Shown: positions 42,784-52,506 of the stretch, piece by piece
How positions within the stretch are numbered: position 1 is the first letter of the stretch
How the letters are laid out: each line of letters starts with the position of its first letter
DNA from: Pontibacter cellulosilyticus
GTDB lineage: Bacteria > Bacteroidota > Bacteroidia > Cytophagales > Hymenobacteraceae
Length of the DNA stretch: 64,000 bases
Assembly (NCBI RefSeq): GCF_014306105.1
Contig: NZ_JACRVF010000002.1
Location: forward strand, 1 to 64,000
Reading direction: 5' to 3'
Program-made: the position numbers and the translations under genes
Notes under the pieces: model-generated
Seen by the model: the letters and a program-made list of their open reading frames with translations, nothing else
Databases searched by the model: none
Told to the model about the DNA's origin: nothing

Positions 42784-42840
42784 ATTCACTAACTAAAACT
42801 AATCTACTACCAAATCTACCTAATCTGCTATTTATACGGC

Positions 42841-43653
42841 CTAGCGGCGATATCGTTCTGTTCTGTCGATGTCATCATAATAATTGTCAGATCCAGAATC
42901 TGTTTCATCGGCCCAGCGCGGACCGCCTTCGTAGCCTCTGTCAAAGCGGCGGTCGCGGTAAGGTTCTGATCCATAGCGTTTGTGAGAGTCCACGCGGTCT
43001 GCCGCACTTCGATATTGCGGATGGCTTGGTCTGTAATCCGGATCGTCAGAATGCCAGATATCATTCCATGTATCTTTTACTTTATCCATAAACCCGCGCT
43101 TATCATCGCTTTGGTTTTCATCAGCAGTATAGCGTCCTTCACGGTACCAGTTATGCGATCCGCTGCCGTAGCGGAAGTCAGTTTGCTTATAGCGGCTGCG
43201 GGAGTCAGGGCTGTCACGCCACATATCGTTTGGATAGCCTTTTACGTCTGAGGTATTTCCCTGCAGTGAGCCACCTGGTGAGTGAGGCCGGCGCATGCTA
43301 TGCATGTCGCTGTGCTGGTAGCCCTCTCCGTGGTTCAAGTAAGAATTTTCGTTGCGGTAAGGGCTTTCGCGCTTGCTGCCGTAATGATCTGCTAGATGTG
43401 AGTTGCGTTCCTGGGCATATGTTTTGTTGCGGTCGTGGTGATAGTTTTCGCCGTAACGTTTCTCAGTAGAGTCTTGGGCACCACGGGGGCTAGGCCCTGT
43501 ATGGAAATAATTACCTTCATCCCATTGCCTGTTATCGTGGTCGCCGCCGCGGTAACTGTAACGTTTCTGCTGCTCTTTGTCCTGATCGTATAAGTTGCGT
43601 CCCATGCGCCAGTTCTCGGCTCCCTGGTCGCTATAGTTTCCTGTGTTTCCCAT
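42841..43653 (-). CDS. Disordered hydrophilic protein (SWFGD-like segment)
   Basis: A 270-residue protein dominated by Tyr, Arg, Asp, Ser, Gly, His and Asn, with almost no hydrophobic residues. Short repeated patterns such as RYGSEPY, GDHDNRQWDEG and SRYKQTDFRYGSG appear throughout. One segment, KRGFMDKVKDTWNDIWHSDD (about residue 185), resembles the short conserved tail found in SWFGD-type Bacteroidota proteins; I offer this with low confidence. Likely disordered and cytosolic. Together with the His-rich protein next to it, it forms a distinct low-complexity pair. Confidence 0.65.
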   Translation of the reverse strand: MGNTGNYSDQGAENWRMGRNLYDQDKEQQKRYSYRGGDHDNRQWDEGNYFHTGPSPRGAQDSTEKRYGENYHHDRNKTYAQERNSHLADHYGSKRESPYRNENSYLNHGEGYQHSDMHSMRRPHSPGGSLQGNTSDVKGYPNDMWRDSPDSRSRYKQTDFRYGSGSHNWYREGRYTADENQSDDKRGFMDKVKDTWNDIWHSDDPDYRPSHPQYRSAADRVDSHKRYGSEPYRDRRFDRGYEGGPRWADETDSGSDNYYDDIDRTERYRR

Positions 43654-43842
43654 TGTTTTATCTTTAATACTAATATGTTACAAAATTGTGTCCCGACAGT
43701 ATGCGGGTTTATTATGTACGTTATTATAGCGCTATAGTTAGTTTAGGTGCAGGTTATATAGGCGTATGAATAGGACTGAATAAATGCATTGGGAAGTTCG
43801 CTGCAGGTATGTTTTAGTTGAGCATATAAATGAGCAGGCCAC

Positions 43843-43872
43843 AAAAAAAGCGGCTCCTTTAGTGGAGCCGCT
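43843..43872 (-). terminator. Terminator after the response regulator gene
   Basis: AGCGGCTCC (43849-43857) and GGAGCCGCT (43864-43872) are perfect inverted repeats. The A run at 43843-43849 becomes a U tail in the minus-strand transcript. Confidence 0.85.
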
Positions 43873-43899
43873 GCGGTGTCTTGTAAGTATAAAACTGGC

Positions 43900-44310
43900 T
43901 TAAAAATACTCATTCATGATGTCGCGCACATCACCTTCTGCTAAAGGCTTTGAGTAATGCTGGCGCACATCCGGGAACTTCTTTAGTTTTTCAAGGTCAT
44001 AGAAGCTGGCAGAGGATGTAAGCATTAACATTACAATCCTGCTTTTGTCGTTTTCGCCTAGTTTCTGGTATTCTTCTAAAAATTCAAAACCATCCATCAC
44101 AGACATTTTAATATCCACAAATATCAGGTCTGGCCTTGGGTGTTCCGGGTCATCGGCGAAGGCTCTTTCCAGGTACTGTAGTGCCTCCTCGCCATTCGTT
44201 ACCACCCGAATGTCTTCTGCGACCTGCATGCGTGTTAGCAACCTGTGGTTCAGGTAATTGGTTGTTTCATCGTCGTCGATTAGCAGAATTGTTTTAACTG
44301 ATTTAGTCAT
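43900..44310 (-). CDS. Single-domain response regulator
   Basis: A 136-residue CheY-like receiver with no output domain. The acidic pocket is IDDDE (11-15), the phospho-acceptor is Asp66 in LIFVDIKM, and the switch residues include the lysine in YSKPL. It probably works by protein contact. A PAS-domain protein gene lies 270 bases upstream on the same strand, but a kinase gene is not present. It may serve a distant histidine kinase. Confidence 0.92.
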   Translation of the reverse strand: MTKSVKTILLIDDDETTNYLNHRLLTRMQVAEDIRVVTNGEEALQYLERAFADDPEHPRPDLIFVDIKMSVMDGFEFLEEYQKLGENDKSRIVMLMLTSSASFYDLEKLKKFPDVRQHYSKPLAEGDVRDIMNEYF

Positions 44311-44580
44311 GTTAATCCGTGTGGTTGTGCCTTTGGGTGTCTATTGTATAAGTAAAAGTGGGTTAGAATGTTTGCCTTACTCCTAATATTTATACATTCG
44401 GCTCCGATTATTTTTAAAATAGTAAAGCTGTTCAAATATAGCTTTTATTTTGGTTTTAATGGCGGGTTGCAGCAGACTGTTGCAGTGTTGGCACACAAAT
44501 ACCTTATTGTGGCAGGCAGGTAAGCAAAGTAGATGATTCAATTGATTTGAGAAGCTACCTCAGAAGCAGGTCAGATTAGT

Positions 44581-46212
44581 TTAAGAAAGCCGCTGCTTTA
44601 ACTCCAACGCAAGTTTTTCAGCTTTTCGTTTTGACTTAACAAGCTTGGTTACCTCCACTGCCGAAATAAGAACTCCCTCTACCTGGCCATGATCGCTGTA
44701 AATAGGTTGATATTTAAAGTTAAAGAAGGCTTCTCTGGCATCTCCATTCTGGTAACGGTCATACATTACCTTAAACTCGCTTAGCTGTACGTTCTCTCCA
44801 TGTATGTATACCTGATCAAGCAGCTCTGCAAATCCCATCTGCTCAAACTCAGGCCATACTTCCTGTGCGGGTTTGCCTACGTAAGACCGGTAGCCATACA
44901 TGCGGTAAACCCCCGGCGACACATAGCGGCATATATGGTTTGGCCCCTCCAGTAAGCAAAGGTAAGCCGGCGACAACTGGAGTATGGTCTGCAGCTGCTG
45001 TTCCTTCAGGCGTATGGTTTCAAGTGTTTGCCTCTGCTCTTCTATGTCGGTAAAGGTACCTACCCATAGCTTTACCTTTCCATCGTGGTTTAACATAGGA
45101 AAACCGCGCTCCATAAAGTAACGGTAAGCGCCGCTTGCGTGGTCACGGATTCGGTACTCTATTTCATACATACTGCCTGATGCAATGGCTTCATGCCAGG
45201 TAGTGATTACATCGGCTGTGTCTTCTGGGTGTATAACGCTGGCTCTGCCATCGATCTGTCCCTTGGGCATTCCGGTAAAAGTGTACCAGTTATCGTTGAA
45301 GTATAAAATTTTTCCTTTAGGGTCTGCAGTCCAGGCCATGTGCGGGAGGTTCTCAAGTAGCTGCCTGAAACGTGCATCACTTTCTTTAAGCTCTTCCTCT
45401 GCCCTCTTATTATGCGATAGGTCGATGATGGTGCCAAAGGTTCTTAAAGGCCTCTGGTTTTGGTCATACATAAAATACCCTTGGTCTAGCACGTGGGCGT
45501 AGGTCCCGTCTGCTTTTCTGAACCTGTATTCACCGGTCCATAGCTTTTGCCCCGAAGCTGTGGCCTGAGCTATACTTTGTTGCACGGCATCAAAGTCATC
45601 CGGGTGTACCAATTTATCCCAGGAGGCTCCGCTTAATTCCATCATATCCGGTGAATACCCAAACACCTGCTGCAGCCGCTCATCCCATGTAAGGACATCA
45701 TTGATGATATCATACTCCCACGATACAGTGTGCAATGCATTAGTTAGCATGGCCAGGCGCTCCTCGTTCTGATGGTTCTGCTGCTCCAAGCGTACGATGT
45801 CCGTTATGTCTTCCGGCTGATGAAGAATGTATAATAGCTCTCCTTCGTCATTTAAGATGGGCGTGTTAATAGTTTTCCAAAACCGCTCTTCTAATCCACC
45901 GCCCAACGCTGCAGGCTGTGGTATATCGAAGCGGATATGAGACAGCGTGTGTGCCTCTTTGTGAACTATTACATACACCAGCGAATTGTAAACCTCTATT
46001 TTTGTGGTTTTATTAAATTCGTTGGCTTCTGCAGGGAAAGTATCAAAAAAGTTTTTACCTATTATCTCTTCAATCTTAAAGTTTATGGATTTTACATAAA
46101 CTTCAGTAGCATCTATGATGGTGAAATCAGGGGACAGCAGCATGTAAAATCCGGGCAGTGCCCGAAAGACTAATGTTAAATCTGATGTAGTTTTGTTTCC
46201 TACAAGATGCAT
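44581..46212 (-). CDS. Four-PAS-domain sensor protein without kinase domain
   Basis: A 543-residue protein of about four PAS domains: residues 10-135, 150-270 (NALHTVSWEYDIINDVLTWDE), 280-400 (NLPHMAWTADPKGKILYFND), 400-530 (ILQLSPAYLCLLEGPNHICR). It has no membrane helices, so it senses in the cytoplasm. It ends in a short helix AEKLALELKQRLS, the point where a histidine kinase HisKA domain usually begins; none follows in any frame before the next gene. It may be a truncated kinase or a stand-alone sensor partner to the orphan receiver at 43900. Confidence 0.85.
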   Translation of the reverse strand: MHLVGNKTTSDLTLVFRALPGFYMLLSPDFTIIDATEVYVKSINFKIEEIIGKNFFDTFPAEANEFNKTTKIEVYNSLVYVIVHKEAHTLSHIRFDIPQPAALGGGLEERFWKTINTPILNDEGELLYILHQPEDITDIVRLEQQNHQNEERLAMLTNALHTVSWEYDIINDVLTWDERLQQVFGYSPDMMELSGASWDKLVHPDDFDAVQQSIAQATASGQKLWTGEYRFRKADGTYAHVLDQGYFMYDQNQRPLRTFGTIIDLSHNKRAEEELKESDARFRQLLENLPHMAWTADPKGKILYFNDNWYTFTGMPKGQIDGRASVIHPEDTADVITTWHEAIASGSMYEIEYRIRDHASGAYRYFMERGFPMLNHDGKVKLWVGTFTDIEEQRQTLETIRLKEQQLQTILQLSPAYLCLLEGPNHICRYVSPGVYRMYGYRSYVGKPAQEVWPEFEQMGFAELLDQVYIHGENVQLSEFKVMYDRYQNGDAREAFFNFKYQPIYSDHGQVEGVLISAVEVTKLVKSKRKAEKLALELKQRLS

Positions 46213-46401
46213 GGCACTGCTGTGATAAAACTGCTAGAATTGAATCGTTAAATTAATAAATAAAATTAAATTGGTGCAATAAGTTTTGTCTTTTGTTTCT
46301 ACTTGTTAAATCTATCAGGATAAGAAAGTATGCCCAGTAGCAGAACTATGATTGTCAGCATTCAATGTCAAGGAAATTAAACAACTAGAAAAGGTATAAA
46401 A

Positions 46402-46439
46402 AGCAAAACGGAGCACAGTAAATTATGCTCCGTTTTGCT
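46402..46439 (-). terminator. 14-bp perfect terminator after mfd
   Basis: AGCAAAACGGAGCA (46402-46415) and 46426-46439 are perfect inverted repeats around a ten-base loop. Confidence 0.85.
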
Positions 46440-46460
46440 ATAGGTTTATACTTTAGTACA

Positions 46461-49400
46461 TTAAGCAGAGGCTAGTTCTTTTACCCCAAACCCTTCAAAT
46501 ACCTCTTTGGCGTCGGCTATACTTTGGATATCTTCTACAATCACAACCAGTTTATCCTTGGCCTCCTTCAGGCGTGAGCGGCGTGGGTGCTGCTGCACAT
46601 ACTTAAGTATGTTGCCAAAAGTGTCGGACTGGAAGTATTTGTCGTTGTTCTCGCTTGGCAAGTAGCCCTTCATGGTTTCTTTTTTGATAGTGAGTTTTTC
46701 AAAGCCCAACTGCTGTGCCTGCCAGCGTAGTTTCACGATCTCCACGAGTTGCTGCACCTGTTCCGGCATCGGGCCGAAACGGTCTGTTATACTTGCGCAG
46801 ATCTTTTCCAGCTCCTCCATACTCTTCACGCTGTCGAGTTTGCTGTACAGATTCAGGCGCTCCGAAATGTTGCTCACATAGCTCTCCGGAATCAGCACTT
46901 CCATGTCTGTCTCTATGTTACAGTCGCGCACAGGCTCTACAAATTCTGCCAGGTTATCGCCCAGGAACAACTCCCTAAACTCTGTTTCTTTCAGCTCTTT
47001 AATGGCATCGTCGAGCACCTGGTGGTACATCTCAAAGCCAAGGTCAGTGATGAAACCGCTTTGCTCGCCTCCCAGCAGGTTACCAGCACCACGGATATCC
47101 AAGTCACGCATTGCAATTTTAAAGCCCTCGCCTAGGTCAGAGAATTCTTCCAAGGTACTTAATCGTTTGCGGGCATCGCTTGGCAAGCCGGCTACAGGTG
47201 GTGTAAGCAGGTAGCAGTAAGCCTTTTTGTTTGATCTACCTACGCGGCCACGCATCTGGTGCAGGTCGGATAAACCAAACATATGCGCACGGTTGATGAT
47301 GATGGTGTTGGCGTTCTCGATATCCAGACCAGACTCAATAATGTTAGTTGATACCAGCACATCATACTCGCCGTTCACGAATTTCATCATGCGTTTTTCG
47401 AGCGTCTCGGGGTCCATCTGGCCGTGAGCGTACGTTACTTTGGCATCCGGCACATGGCGCAGGATCATATCAGCCATTTCTTCAATATCCTTGATGCGGT
47501 TGTGCACAAAGAACACCTGTCCGCCGCGCTTCATCTCGTTCACTACAGCATCGCGAATAAGCCCTTCGTCAAACACATGCAGCTCCGTTTTTACCGGTTG
47601 GCGGTTTGGCGGTGGTGTGGCAATCACACTCAGGTCGCGGGCACCCATCAGCGAGAAGTGCAGCGTCCGCGGAATAGGTGTGGCAGTTAGCGTCAGGGTA
47701 TCAACGTTCACGCGCATCTCCTTCAGCTTGTCCTTTGTCTTCACGCCAAACTTCTGCTCCTCGTCTATCACCAGCAGGCCGAGATCTTTAAACTTCACGT
47801 CCTTGCTCACGATGCGGTGCGTGCCGATCAATATATCTACTTTGCCCTCGGCTACACGTTTCAAGGTGTCCTTGGTATCTTTGGCTGTCTTAAAGCGGTT
47901 GATATAGTCGACGGTTACCGGGAACTGCTCCAGCCTGTCGCGGAACGTACGGAAATGCTGCATGGCCAATATAGTAGTTGGCACTAGTACCGCCACTTGT
48001 TTACCATCGCAGGCGGCTTTAAAGGCAGCACGTATGGCTACCTCGGTTTTGCCAAAGCCTACGTCGCCGCACACCAATCTGTCCATCGGGTGCGGCTGCT
48101 CCATATCAGCCTTTACATCTTCTGTGGATTTCGCTTGGTCTGGGGTATCCTCATATATAAACGATGACTCCAGCTCTGCCTGCAGGAAGCCATCTTTGGT
48201 AAAGGCATAGCCCGGCGCGGCCTTACGCTTCGCATAGAGGCTGATAAGTTCGTGGGCAATGTCTTTAACTTTACTCTTAACTTTCTTCTTCTTGTTCTCC
48301 CACTCCGGCGAGCCTAGTTTGCTCATACTTGGCGGGCCACCTTCTTTGCCGCTATACTTGCTTATTTTGTGCAGGGAGTGGATACTCACATACAGCAAAT
48401 CGTCGTCACGGTATACCAGTCTGATAGCCTCTTGTAAGCGCCCGCCTACTTCTACTTTCTCCAGTCCGGCAAAGCGACCGATGCCGTAGTCTACGTGAGT
48501 GATGTAGTCGCCGGGCTGTAGCGAACGCAGCTCCTTCAGCGTCATGGCCTTGGATTTGGAATGTCCCTCTTTGGCTTTGTGCTGATAGAACCTGTCGAAC
48601 AGCTGGTGATCGGTGTAGCAGGTTATTTTGAGGTTCTGATCGATGAAACCCTCGCTCAGGGAGACTGGCAGGTGCTGGAAACGTACATCGTGATCCAGTT
48701 CATCGAAAATCATGGTAAGGCGGTTAATCTGGCGCGGCGAGTCGGTGGCAATGATGTTCACAAAGCCATCACCCTGTTGCTCGTGCAGGTTTTTTACCAG
48801 CCTGTTAAAGTCTTTGTTAAATGACGGCTGCGGCTTGACCTGCAGCTGTATCACCTCTGCCGTTTTAAAGTGGAAACGCTTGCCAATCTCCAACACGTTA
48901 AAGTTATCCAGCAGCTTCTTGAACTGCTTTTGCGTCTGGAACAGCTGCTCAGGGTCCGACACGATCTGGGTGCCGCCGCTGCCTGCCATCAGCTTCTCGA
49001 AATTATGCGAGGCTTTATCGAAATACTCATCGATCACATCCAGCGTCAGGCGCACATCCTTAAACCAGATGTTGGTATTCTTCGGCAGGAAGTCGAGAAA
49101 CGCTTCACGCGTCTCCTGCAGCAGCTTCGTCTGCACATTAGGTATAATCGAGATAGCTTTTTTAGTTTCCACCGACAGCTGTGTGTCCGGATCAAAGGTT
49201 CTTATACTTTCAATCTCGTCGCCGAAAAGCTCGATGCGGTAGGGCAAATCGTTAGCATAGGAGAACACATCCACGATGCCACCACGCACAGCGTACTGGC
49301 CTGCCTCGTACACAAATTCGGTGCGCTCAAAGCCATACTCTGCCAACATCTCGCTCAGGAAGTTCACATCCAACTTAGCACCTACTTTAGCGCCCAGTGT

Positions 49401-49832
49401 GTTCTCCACCAGCGATTTTTTGTTGATCACCTTCTCCGTCAGCGCCTCCGGGTACGTCACAATCAATTCGCCTTTCTCAGCTTTGCTGTTGAGGCGGTTC
49501 AGCACCTCTGCCCGCATGAGTATGTTGGCGTTCTCGGTGTCGTCGAAACTATAAGGGCGCTTATAAGATGTCGGGAAAAGCAGGATCTCTTTCTGGTCGC
49601 CAAGCAGGTTTTTGAGGTCGGTATAAAAATAGGCAGCCTCCTCCTTATCGTGCATCACGAAAAGTTGGTGCTGCGAATTTAAAGTATAAACCGCCGCGGC
49701 CATCACAGCGTCTAAGCTGCCTGCCAATCCTTTCAACTGCAGGCGGTGAGGCTCTTGGGATTTTAAACGCTCGGCAATGGTTTGCACCACGCCGTCCAAA
49801 CGGTATAGTTCTAAAAAATCTGTTACTTTCAT
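46461..49832 (-). CDS. mfd: Transcription-repair coupling factor Mfd
   Basis: A 1123-residue protein that removes stalled RNA polymerase and recruits UvrA. The N-terminal UvrB-homologous module precedes the polymerase-interaction (CarD-like) domain at about 437-500 (LQPGDYITHVDYGIGRFAGLE). The translocase follows with Walker A GDVGFGKTE (589-597), the DEEQ box, and FVHNRIKDIEEM in the second RecA lobe. The C-terminal TRCF domain (DPETLEKRMMKF through VEEIQSI) completes it. Length is normal for Bacteroidota Mfd. Confidence 0.96.
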   Translation of the reverse strand: MKVTDFLELYRLDGVVQTIAERLKSQEPHRLQLKGLAGSLDAVMAAAVYTLNSQHQLFVMHDKEEAAYFYTDLKNLLGDQKEILLFPTSYKRPYSFDDTENANILMRAEVLNRLNSKAEKGELIVTYPEALTEKVINKKSLVENTLGAKVGAKLDVNFLSEMLAEYGFERTEFVYEAGQYAVRGGIVDVFSYANDLPYRIELFGDEIESIRTFDPDTQLSVETKKAISIIPNVQTKLLQETREAFLDFLPKNTNIWFKDVRLTLDVIDEYFDKASHNFEKLMAGSGGTQIVSDPEQLFQTQKQFKKLLDNFNVLEIGKRFHFKTAEVIQLQVKPQPSFNKDFNRLVKNLHEQQGDGFVNIIATDSPRQINRLTMIFDELDHDVRFQHLPVSLSEGFIDQNLKITCYTDHQLFDRFYQHKAKEGHSKSKAMTLKELRSLQPGDYITHVDYGIGRFAGLEKVEVGGRLQEAIRLVYRDDDLLYVSIHSLHKISKYSGKEGGPPSMSKLGSPEWENKKKKVKSKVKDIAHELISLYAKRKAAPGYAFTKDGFLQAELESSFIYEDTPDQAKSTEDVKADMEQPHPMDRLVCGDVGFGKTEVAIRAAFKAACDGKQVAVLVPTTILAMQHFRTFRDRLEQFPVTVDYINRFKTAKDTKDTLKRVAEGKVDILIGTHRIVSKDVKFKDLGLLVIDEEQKFGVKTKDKLKEMRVNVDTLTLTATPIPRTLHFSLMGARDLSVIATPPPNRQPVKTELHVFDEGLIRDAVVNEMKRGGQVFFVHNRIKDIEEMADMILRHVPDAKVTYAHGQMDPETLEKRMMKFVNGEYDVLVSTNIIESGLDIENANTIIINRAHMFGLSDLHQMRGRVGRSNKKAYCYLLTPPVAGLPSDARKRLSTLEEFSDLGEGFKIAMRDLDIRGAGNLLGGEQSGFITDLGFEMYHQVLDDAIKELKETEFRELFLGDNLAEFVEPVRDCNIETDMEVLIPESYVSNISERLNLYSKLDSVKSMEELEKICASITDRFGPMPEQVQQLVEIVKLRWQAQQLGFEKLTIKKETMKGYLPSENNDKYFQSDTFGNILKYVQQHPRRSRLKEAKDKLVVIVEDIQSIADAKEVFEGFGVKELASA

Positions 49833-50049
49833 TCAGGTCTATTACAAAACAAGAAAGGCAGAACACAGGGCTTTTACCAAGTCGTGTTCTGCTGAGTCTT
49901 CTTTACAAAGATACTACAAGTTAATGTTTTATCAGAACAGTGTGCAGGAGCAGAAGGTTGCGGGAGAATTCTATCATTTTATTTTAAATCAGGATTAAAC
50001 CATAAGTTAAGAATGATAATTTTGAAACAGAGATTAAGTATTGTTTAAT

Positions 50050-50517
50050 ATGACTAACAACAAGTTGCATTACGTCACAGAAAGACCATCCTTAGCGATA
50101 AAGATATGTGCTTCTTTAATGTTGTTAGGTGGGGTGTATGTAAGTCTAACTTATCCAGTTATAAGCGCAATATTTATATTGATGGGTTTGCTGCCATTTA
50201 CCATGCACAAGTGTGTTGAATTTAAATTATATGAAGGCGTATATAGAGAAGGATATTGTATTGTTGGTAGGGCACTGGGTAAAGAAGAACCATTTTCCGG
50301 ATTAGATTTTATCTTCCTTAAGAAAAATCGCTATACACAAATCACTCATGGTGAGGTTGCTGAAGTGGTTTCTCGAAATATATCTTTTGATGGATATTTA
50401 AATCTCTGTGACGGTACTAAAATTTTGGTGGTACAAGAGAGTGACAAGGAACAAGCATTAAAAAAGTTAAGTGCGATAGCCCAGGATTTTCAGGCTGAGA
50501 TTAAGGATTTGACTTAG
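50050..50517 (+). CDS. Small two-helix membrane protein, unknown
   Basis: A 155-residue protein (from the ATG at 50050; a TTG at 50041 adds three residues). Two adjacent membrane helices occupy about residues 18-50 (LAIKICASLMLLGGVYVSL and ISAIFILMGLLPF), followed by a soluble domain with beta character (FSGLDFIFLKKNRYTQIT, GTKILVVQESDKEQALKKL). I do not recognise the family. The coding region is AT-richer than its neighbours, which may mark recent acquisition. Confidence 0.7.
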   Translation: MTNNKLHYVTERPSLAIKICASLMLLGGVYVSLTYPVISAIFILMGLLPFTMHKCVEFKLYEGVYREGYCIVGRALGKEEPFSGLDFIFLKKNRYTQITHGEVAEVVSRNISFDGYLNLCDGTKILVVQESDKEQALKKLSAIAQDFQAEIKDLT

Positions 50518-50694
50518 TTTACTACCCGTATTGCCCCTGTAGGAATGATTACATTTTGAGTAATCTCGAAAAGTGGCCGGAAGATGTATTTTACCAGCAA
50601 GTATAAAGGACTATAAATAATACTTCACTTGTGATAAGTATAGATTAATCTGCATATTTGCCGCACAAAATTTACACCTCATACTTATCACAAA

Positions 50695-51153
50695 ATGAAA
50701 CTATACTCCTCCATTAGCTGCATTATACTTGCGGCGGCATTTGTATTCACGGGATGCAACACAGCTGAAACAGCTGTGCTAGAAGAACCAAAAGCTGACT
50801 TTACACAGGTTATCCCAACACTTGAGGCCATTACTACCGACTGGAACAAAGGTGACTTAGACGAGTTTATCACTGTTTATGATAGCGCTGCCACCTTTAT
50901 GTTGCCGAAAGGCCCGATCGGAGTAAATGAGATGAAAGGATACTACCAGGAGGCTTTTACCGAAACCGGCACACCTACCTCTACCTTAAGCTTTGACAGT
51001 TTAGAGATGCGCCCATTGGGCAATAGCCATGCATTGGTAACTGGGCGTTACATCCTCACAAACCAAAATTCTACAGAGCAAAGCGGCCGCTATACCTTGG
51101 TGTTTGAGCACTCTGCCAAAGGTTGGAGAATACTGCACGACCATTCAAACTAA
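50695..51153 (+). CDS. SnoaL/NTF2-like lipoprotein (DUF4440-type)
   Basis: A 152-residue protein with a lipoprotein signal (FTGC, Cys21). The mature part has the cone-shaped NTF2 fold pattern: ITTDWNKGDLDEFITVYDSAATFML, a PKGPIGVNEMKGYYQEAF helix, and final strands SHALVTGRYILT and YTLVFEHSAKGWRILHDH. This matches DUF4440/SnoaL-like proteins, which bind small ligands or act as isomerases, often without a known substrate. Monocistronic. Confidence 0.8.
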   Translation: MKLYSSISCIILAAAFVFTGCNTAETAVLEEPKADFTQVIPTLEAITTDWNKGDLDEFITVYDSAATFMLPKGPIGVNEMKGYYQEAFTETGTPTSTLSFDSLEMRPLGNSHALVTGRYILTNQNSTEQSGRYTLVFEHSAKGWRILHDHSN

Positions 51154-51226
51154 AATACAGCGCAGCGGCTACTCTACCAGACACTCGTAGGTTTTGCAAG
51201 CACTGCGAGGTTTTGGATTAATAACC

Positions 51227-52297
51227 TTACTTCAGCAACACCCTGATCATCTGTGGATCAGTTTGCAAGGTGCGGAGGTTTTGCTTTAGCTGCTCCAGTT
51301 CCTGGGTCAGGTTCTCTTTGGCAGACTTAAACTTCTGGTCCATCTGCTTTGAGGTACCGCAGAAGCGGGTGTAAAAGATCGAATTGGGGCCGGATGAGAA
51401 TTCTTGCAGCTCTGCCTTTAACTCATCTACCTGGTCAGCGAGTATTTGTACGTAGTACTGCAGTTGCTCATCCGGCATCATATCCAGTGCTTGGCCCTGC
51501 TCCTGCATAAACTCCATCTGCAGGCGCAGCAGCTCAAAAAAGTCGTCGTGGTGGTAGGCTTGGGTTACGCGTTTCATCGCTTCCTCCTTCCAGGCACGCA
51601 TAGTTTCGTCGCGCTCTTTGTCGGGGTGCAGTTGTTTGGCTAGCTCAGTGTACACGCGGCGGCTGGCTTTGCTGATGTTGCTGAGTTCTGCTTTTGCCTG
51701 TGCTTCTTTGGCTAGCTGTGCTTTTGTTTTTCGGCTTTTCTGGCGGTTCTGCTTCTCCCGTTCCCGCCTTTCCATCTCCCTGTCCAGTTGCGCCTGTATA
51801 CGCTCATATTCATCCAGGTCACCGAAAGCATCTTCTGTCTCGGGCTCATCATCTGCTATGCTCTCATCTAAATTCTGTTCGTCTTCCTGATCATAAACTG
51901 TTTTTTCCTTGTAGGTGAACTCCGCATACCTGTCGTGCAGTTCCACCATGTCCCGGCGCTCGTAATTGGCTATCAGGTCGAAGGTGATATTTTCTATTAG
52001 CGCGGCCAGTTTCTCTTTTTCCCGGAAACTGAAGAGCGGAAGCGCAAAAGCTTCGTCTAAAAGCTGTGCCAACTCCACCCGCTTCTCAAGTTGCTGGTCA
52101 ATTATAGGGCGTAATTCTTTCTCAATGCGTTTCTGCGCCAGGTTTATACTTTCATGCTTAGCCGCAAGCTCCTGTTTGAGCTGGTCTATCAGCGCTGTCT
52201 TTTGGTTGAACTCCTCCTGCAGCTTACTGAGTTTACGCTTATCGGATGAGGTGATTTGGGGCGTGAGTTGGCGGGCAGGTTTATTTGATTGGGGCAT
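51227..52297 (-). CDS. J-domain (DnaJ-like) protein
   Basis: A 356-residue protein without membrane segments. It starts with a long coiled coil (LSKLQEEFNQKTALIDQLKQELAAK), has an acidic middle (DESIADDEPETEDAFGD), and carries a J-like domain near residues 215-260: RRVYTELAKQLHPDKERDETMRAW, with the HPD motif, then RVTQAYHHDDFFEL. A second coiled coil closes it. The HPD loop predicts that it activates DnaK ATPase; the client specificity is unknown. The domain is at an internal, not N-terminal, position. Confidence 0.83.
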   Translation of the reverse strand: MPQSNKPARQLTPQITSSDKRKLSKLQEEFNQKTALIDQLKQELAAKHESINLAQKRIEKELRPIIDQQLEKRVELAQLLDEAFALPLFSFREKEKLAALIENITFDLIANYERRDMVELHDRYAEFTYKEKTVYDQEDEQNLDESIADDEPETEDAFGDLDEYERIQAQLDREMERREREKQNRQKSRKTKAQLAKEAQAKAELSNISKASRRVYTELAKQLHPDKERDETMRAWKEEAMKRVTQAYHHDDFFELLRLQMEFMQEQGQALDMMPDEQLQYYVQILADQVDELKAELQEFSSGPNSIFYTRFCGTSKQMDQKFKSAKENLTQELEQLKQNLRTLQTDPQMIRVLLK

Positions 52298-52506
52298 GTG
52301 AAAAAGTATAAAGGTAGTCGCAGTTACGGGTTAAGGATACGAAAGTATACTTTTTTCTGTGTCGCAGCTAACTCTCAACCTGCTCCTGCTTTATCAGGAA
52401 AGTTTCGTTTAAATATTTGGCAAGCAAATATCTAAAACTAACAGCACTGGTTGTGGTGTTTGCTATAGAGTAGCTTCATATTTTAGTGTTCTGTATATTT
52501 TAACCC

